64,000 bases of DNA from Mycobacterium hubeiense. Its GTDB lineage: Bacteria; Actinomycetota; Actinomycetes; Mycobacteriales; Mycobacteriaceae. Below the pieces are notes generated by a model, which worked only from the letters and a program-made list of their open reading frames with translations, was not told the origin of the DNA and did no database searches. Shown piece by piece: positions 59,671-64,000 of this stretch. The translations under genes and the position numbers were made by a program. The DNA lies in the NCBI RefSeq assembly GCF_002838065.1, contig NZ_PIZU01000002.1, forward strand, positions 255,453-319,452. The letters are read 5' to 3'. Every line of letters begins with the position of its first letter. Position 1 is the stretch's first letter.

Positions 59671-62643
59671 GTGTTCGCCTGGTGGGGTCGAACGGTGTAC
59701 CGATACCGATACATCGTGATCGGCGTCATGGTCGCCCTGTGCCTGGGTGGCGGCATCTTCGGGATGAGCCTGGGCAAGCACGTCACACAGAGCGGCTTCT
59801 ATGACGACGGCAGTGAATCGGTGCACGCTTCGCTGGTTGCCGACGAGGCGTACGGCCGTGATACGTCGGGTCACATCATTGCGCTTTACACCGCGCCCGA
59901 GGGCAAGACCGTCGACGATCCAGCTTTCACGAAGAAAATTCTGGACAATTTGGCGCAGCTTGAACGTGACCACCCCGACGAAATTCTGCGGTCGATCGGT
60001 TATTTCAAGAGCCCCGAAATCCTCAAGAACATGGCGGACGGGGACAAACAACACGCGTTTATGTCCGTCCAGCTCAAGGGCGACAACGACGACGCGATCC
60101 TGAACAACTACAAGTTGGTCAAAGACGATCTGCTCAAGATCCGCGACGACGGCGTCGACGTGAAACTTGCCGGTCTGCAGCCGCTGGCCGCCGAATTGAC
60201 CGGCACCATCGGCGAAGACCAACGGCGCGGCGAACTGCTCGGCGTGCCGCTTGTCATGGTCGTGCTGTTCTTCGTGTTCGGCGGCGTGGTCGCGGCCAGC
60301 TTGCCGATGATCGTCGGCGGCCTGACCATCGCCGGCTCGCTGGGCGTCATGCGGCTCGTCGCCGAATTCGCGCCCGTGCACTTCTTCGCCCAGCCCGTGG
60401 TGACCCTCGTCGGGCTCGGTATCGCGATCGACTTCGGTCTCTACATCGTGAGCCGGTTCCGAGAAGAAATCGCCGAGGGTTATGACACCGAGGCCGCCGT
60501 GCGGCGGACGATGATGACGTCGGGCCGCACCGTGACGTTCTCCGCGGTGATCATCGTCGCGTCCGCGTTGCCGCTGCTGCTGTTCCCGCAGGGCTTCCTG
60601 AAGTCCATCACCTACGCGATCATCGTCACGGTCATGCTGTCGGCGATCCTGTCGATCACGGTGCTGGCCGGCGCGCTGGCCATCCTCGGACCCAACGTCG
60701 ACGCCTTCGGGGTGCGCACCCTGCTGCGGGTGCCGTTCCTGCGCAACTGGCCGCTGTCGCGCCGCATCATCGAGTGGTTCGCCGAGAAGACGCAGAAGAC
60801 CAAGACCCGCGAAGAGGTCGAGCAGGGCTTCTGGGGCAAGCTCGTCAACCGAGTGATGAAGCGGCCCATCGCATTTGCCGCGCCGATCACCATCATCCTG
60901 ATTCTGATGATCATCCCGCTGGGCCAGCTGTCGCTCGGTGGTATCAGCGAAAAGTATTTGCCCCCAGACAATTCCGTGCGCCAGGCGCAGGAGGAATTCG
61001 ACAGGACCTTCCCCGGTTTCCGCACCGAACCGCTGACCATCGTGATGGAAAGCGACAACGACGAACCCATCACCGATCAACAGATCGCCGATATACGGGC
61101 CAAGGCGATGACAGTGTCAGGCTTCATCCAACCCGAAGACGACCCGTCGAAGATGTGGCAGGAACGCCCGTATCTCGATGGCGCGTCCAAGGACCCGTCG
61201 GTTCGGGTGATCCAGAACGGTCTGGAGAACCGCAACGACGCCGCGGAGAAGATCGACGAGCTGCGAGCGCTGACACCGCCACGCGGCATTACCGTGTCCG
61301 TCGGCGGTACGCCCGCACTGGAGCAGGACAGCATCCACAGCCTGTTCTCGCAGCTGCCGTTGATGGTGACCGTGCTGATCGTCACCACGACCATCCTGAT
61401 GTTCCTGGCATTCGGCTCGGTGGTGCTGCCGATCAAGGCCGCCGTGATGAGCGCGCTCACGTTGGGTTCGACGATGGGTGTGCTCACGTGGATGTTCGTC
61501 GACGGCCACGGCGCCGGCTTGATGAACTACACCCCGCAGCCGCTGATGGCGCCGATGATCGGCATGATCATCGCGATCATCTGGGGTCTGTCCACGGACT
61601 ACGAGGTGTTCCTGGTGTCCCGCATGGTCGAGGCCCGCGAGCGCGGTATGTCCACCGCCGAGGCCATCCGGATCGGCACCGCCACGACGGGTCGGTTGAT
61701 CACCGGCGCCGCGCTGATCCTGGCGGTGGTGGCCGGTGCGTTCGCGTTCTCCGACCTGGTGATGATGAAGTACCTGGCGTTCGGCCTGCTGATCGCACTG
61801 CTGTTGGACGCCACCGTGATCCGGATGTTCCTGGTACCGGCCATCATGAAGCTGCTCGGCGACGACTGCTGGTGGGCGCCGCGCTGGATGAAGCGCATCC
61901 AGGAGCGCTTGGGGCTCGGCGAAACCGAATTGCCCGACGAGCGCAAGCGTCCCACCGCAAGCGAGCCCGACGAGGCCCTCGTCGGTGCCGGTGCGCCGGT
62001 GCCGCCTTCGCCTACGCGCCCGCGTCCGCCGCACGATCCGACGCATCCCGGCGTTGAGGGCGCTTCGCGTCCTGGCCCGGTTCGGATCGCGCCCCGGGCG
62101 AGTGGTCCGTCGGGGGCCGGTACGACGCGCATCCCGTCACCGCAGAACCCTCGGCCTGAACCGCCCACCACGCGGCTGTCCATGGCCAAGAACGCGGTGC
62201 GCAACGTGGTGAACAACGCGACGACGGCCATCCCCACGCACCGCCCCCCACGTCCGTCGGCTCCACCGCCGCCGCCACGCGAGGAACGCGAGATCGAGTC
62301 GTGGTTGGGCGAATTGCGCGGCGCCCCTTCGGGTTCCAAGCCGCCGTCGGCCGACCCGACGCGGGCGATGCCCGAAGCGCAGAGGCCGCGCCCGCCGCGT
62401 GGAGGCCGGCCGCCGCAGGGCAACGAACCCACCACGGCGATTCCGACGCCGGGAACCCCGCCCGAGGGCAACCGGCGGCCTCGCAACGCGGCGCCGGCGG
62501 ATGCCACCACGGCCATCCCGACGCCGCGCAAGCAGGACCCCGAGTCGACCGAGAAGCTCAACACGCCCGAGGAGAACGAGCGTAAGCGTCGCGGCGGCGG
62601 GATGAGCGCCCAGGACTTGCTGCGGCGCGAGGGTCGGCTGTAG
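59671..62643 (+). CDS. mmpL3: Trehalose monomycolate flippase MmpL3
   Basis: A 990-residue RND transporter that flips trehalose monomycolate across the inner membrane and is essential in mycobacteria. It has twelve membrane helices in two halves, each with a periplasmic domain. The proton-relay residues in the middle are D254 (GLGIAIDFGLY) and D643-Y644 (GLSTDYEVFL). The position matching Tyr257 of M. tuberculosis is Phe255 here. The cytoplasmic tail (about 750-990) is Pro/Thr-rich with repeated TTAIPT. GTG 59671 follows AAGGAG by six bases. Confidence 0.96.
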   Translation: MFAWWGRTVYRYRYIVIGVMVALCLGGGIFGMSLGKHVTQSGFYDDGSESVHASLVADEAYGRDTSGHIIALYTAPEGKTVDDPAFTKKILDNLAQLERDHPDEILRSIGYFKSPEILKNMADGDKQHAFMSVQLKGDNDDAILNNYKLVKDDLLKIRDDGVDVKLAGLQPLAAELTGTIGEDQRRGELLGVPLVMVVLFFVFGGVVAASLPMIVGGLTIAGSLGVMRLVAEFAPVHFFAQPVVTLVGLGIAIDFGLYIVSRFREEIAEGYDTEAAVRRTMMTSGRTVTFSAVIIVASALPLLLFPQGFLKSITYAIIVTVMLSAILSITVLAGALAILGPNVDAFGVRTLLRVPFLRNWPLSRRIIEWFAEKTQKTKTREEVEQGFWGKLVNRVMKRPIAFAAPITIILILMIIPLGQLSLGGISEKYLPPDNSVRQAQEEFDRTFPGFRTEPLTIVMESDNDEPITDQQIADIRAKAMTVSGFIQPEDDPSKMWQERPYLDGASKDPSVRVIQNGLENRNDAAEKIDELRALTPPRGITVSVGGTPALEQDSIHSLFSQLPLMVTVLIVTTTILMFLAFGSVVLPIKAAVMSALTLGSTMGVLTWMFVDGHGAGLMNYTPQPLMAPMIGMIIAIIWGLSTDYEVFLVSRMVEARERGMSTAEAIRIGTATTGRLITGAALILAVVAGAFAFSDLVMMKYLAFGLLIALLLDATVIRMFLVPAIMKLLGDDCWWAPRWMKRIQERLGLGETELPDERKRPTASEPDEALVGAGAPVPPSPTRPRPPHDPTHPGVEGASRPGPVRIAPRASGPSGAGTTRIPSPQNPRPEPPTTRLSMAKNAVRNVVNNATTAIPTHRPPRPSAPPPPPREEREIESWLGELRGAPSGSKPPSADPTRAMPEAQRPRPPRGGRPPQGNEPTTAIPTPGTPPEGNRRPRNAAPADATTAIPTPRKQDPESTEKLNTPEENERKRRGGGMSAQDLLRREGRL

Positions 62644-62647
62644 CGCG

Positions 62648-63799
62648 CTACTCCTTCGCCGGCTCTACGTCATCGGCTTCGGCATCGATGATGGCGCCGT
62701 CGTCCCCCTCTGCCTCCTGACGGGCCTCCTCGGCCGCCGGGTCCCTGGCCAGCAGCACCCGCACCGCGCTGTTGAGGAACGCCATCGTGGGCACCGCCAG
62801 CAGCGCGCCGACGATGCCGGCCAAGACCCCGCCGCCCGCGATGGCCAACACGATCGCCAACGGGTGAATCGACACCGCCCGGCCCATCACCAACGGCTGC
62901 AGCACGTGTCCCTCCAACTGCTGCACGGCGACGATGAGCCCCAGCGTGATCAGCGCGTAGATGAAGCCCTTGGCGATCAGCGCCACGATGACCGCGAGGA
63001 ATCCGGTGACCACGGCACCGACCAGCGGGATGAACGCGCCGAGGAACACCAGCGAGGCCAGCGGAAGTGCCAGCGGCACCCCCATGATCGCCAGGCCGGT
63101 GCCGATGCCGACCGCGTCGACCAACGCGACCAAAAACGTCGCCCGCACGAAGCCGATCAGCGAGCGGAACCCGGCCCGGCCCGCGTCGCGCACCCGCTCA
63201 CGCACGTGGTCGGGAAAGATCAGCGTGACGAAGCCGAAGATGTTGCGGCCGCCGTGCAGCAGGAAGATCAGCGTGAACAGCATGAGCAGCGCGCCGGTGA
63301 CGATCTCGGTGATGGTGCCCGCGGTCGACAACGCGCCGGTGGTCAGCCGCTCCTGATTGTTCTGCAGCGCCTCGATGGCGGCGTCGCCGGCGTTGTCGAT
63401 CTGCTCACGGCTCAGGTGCAGCGGGCCGCTGATCAACCAGTCGCGGACCCCGTCGATGCTGCGGGTGACCTGTTCGACCAATTCCGGTGTGCCCTCGACG
63501 AACTGGCTGATGACAAAGCTCAGGATGCCGCCCACCACCGCGATTCCGGTGAGCAGCACCAGCGCCACCGCGCCGCCGCGGGGAGCGCCTCGCCGGTCCA
63601 GGAAGTCGACGGCGGGCAGCAGCAGCGCGGTGAGGATCGTCGCCAGCGCGAACGGCACCACGATCACCTCGAGCCGCTTGATCAGCCACAGCAGGGCGAC
63701 CAGGGCGGCGAGGATGACCAGCAGCCGCCAGGCCCAGGCCGCGCCTTTGCGCACGAGAGGGGACACCGACTTGTCGTCAATATGTAGGCCCGCTGGCAT
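62648..63799 (-). CDS. AI-2E family membrane protein, Rv0205-like
   Basis: A 383-residue polytopic protein of the AI-2E/PerM family with about eight helices: [21 protein letters not shown] at the start, and [21 protein letters not shown] with [20 protein letters not shown] near the C-terminus. The C-terminal tail is acidic. Orthologue of Rv0205. Substrate unknown; the autoinducer name is historical. Convergent with mmpL3, 4 bases apart. Confidence 0.9.
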   Translation of the reverse strand: MPAGLHIDDKSVSPLVRKGAAWAWRLLVILAALVALLWLIKRLEVIVVPFALATILTALLLPAVDFLDRRGAPRGGAVALVLLTGIAVVGGILSFVISQFVEGTPELVEQVTRSIDGVRDWLISGPLHLSREQIDNAGDAAIEALQNNQERLTTGALSTAGTITEIVTGALLMLFTLIFLLHGGRNIFGFVTLIFPDHVRERVRDAGRAGFRSLIGFVRATFLVALVDAVGIGTGLAIMGVPLALPLASLVFLGAFIPLVGAVVTGFLAVIVALIAKGFIYALITLGLIVAVQQLEGHVLQPLVMGRAVSIHPLAIVLAIAGGGVLAGIVGALLAVPTMAFLNSAVRVLLARDPAAEEARQEAEGDDGAIIDAEADDVEPAKE

Positions 63800-63899
63800 G
63801 CCGGTTAGCGTAACGGCCGGTCATGCCGCTTCGACCGATCCGAGGCGGTTCGCGCGCGCAAACCCGGAATGCGGTTCGCTACGCCTTACCCTGTAGGGC

Positions 63900-64000
63900 G
63901 TGTCCCACGACGCGCCGGCTAGCGCGCGCAGCCGAGAGGCACCCGTCCGCGGCAAGTACTGGTGGCTGCGATGGGTGATCATCGGCGTCGCCGCGATAGT
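63900..64000 (+). CDS. Start of a membrane protein, Rv0204c-like (cut by window end)
   Basis: GTG 63900 begins SHDAPASARSREAPVRG followed by KYWWLRWVIIGVAAIV, a basic N-terminus leading into a first membrane helix. Only 33 codons are in the window. Position next to Rv0205 suggests the Rv0204c orthologue, a conserved membrane protein. Confidence 0.6.
   Translation, partial: MSHDAPASARSREAPVRGKYWWLRWVIIGVAAI

Noticed and set aside
59386..61080. Long antisense frame across the start of mmpL3
   Set aside because: It is opposite an essential, well-recognised gene; the sequence is His/Asp/Gly-rich shadow.

Overview
The window comes from a GC-rich actinobacterium, almost certainly a fast-growing Mycobacterium (Mycolicibacterium). 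Gene content and order follow the M. tuberculosis Rv0204c-Rv0233 stretch: R2lox, php, the Rv0223c-Rv0228 envelope cluster, Rv0220/Rv0221, Rv0216-fadE3-fadD4, pckA, Rv0207c-Rv0210, mmpL3 and Rv0205. All names rest on reading the translations and on recalled family knowledge; no database search was run. I saw no tRNA, rRNA, CRISPR array, insertion sequence or prophage.

Layout. 0-2.7 kb: R2lox oxidase and its TetR regulator, divergent from a phosphotriesterase-like lactonase. 2.7-12.3 kb: an acyl-CoA synthetase with an internal deletion, then the conserved envelope/lipoglycan cluster (acyltransferase, DUF3068 protein, polytopic membrane protein, GT4 glycosyltransferase, methyltransferase) interrupted by a VapBC module, then an aldehyde dehydrogenase with a KstR-like box. 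12.3-15.3 kb: a two-component system flanked by two small exported proteins with Asp/Trp-rich tails; both small genes carry the same inverted-repeat operator. 15.3-21.9 kb: a TetR gene with two copies of a 20-bp operator, an AraC-DinB/RibD-like operon with a tandem duplication, an acyl-CoA dehydrogenase pair, arylamine N-acetyltransferase and an HD protein. 22-31.4 kb: lipid genes (PlsC-FadD-lipase behind a perfect KstR box; LipC and WS/DGAT with a hairpin over the start signal; a double acyl-CoA dehydrogenase) plus a Phd/VapC module with a 30-bp perfect palindrome.

31.4-45 kb is the most interesting part. A small phosphonate-degradation-type cluster (phosphonatase-like HAD, FAD amine oxidase, PhnZ-like HD oxygenase, PhnF-type GntR with its box) sits beside a complete RMM-type bacterial microcompartment operon: permease, aminotransferase-fold phospholyase, acylating aldehyde dehydrogenase, two BMC-T, one BMC-P, one BMC-H, an accessory protein, aminopropanol kinase, SDR and GntR. 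The expected route turns 1-amino-2-propanol into its phosphate, then propionaldehyde, then propionyl-CoA inside the shell. A 12-C tract puts the aldehyde dehydrogenase's C-terminal helix out of frame, and the permease carries a one-base frameshift. Matching 13-bp operators lie in front of the operon and of its GntR gene.

45-53.6 kb: fatty-acid/CoA catabolism (amidohydrolase, CoA-transferase, double-hotdog hydratase, FadE3, GntR, crotonase, FadD4) and a third VapBC pair. 53.6-64 kb: housekeeping and envelope genes (pckA, a GTPase-like membrane pair, trmB, NYN protein, mmpL3, AI-2E transporter) and the start of a membrane protein cut by the window end.

The genes read as a lipid, sterol and small-amine catabolic chromosome arm with dense local regulation: many 1-4-base gene overlaps, and a palindrome in most divergent promoters.
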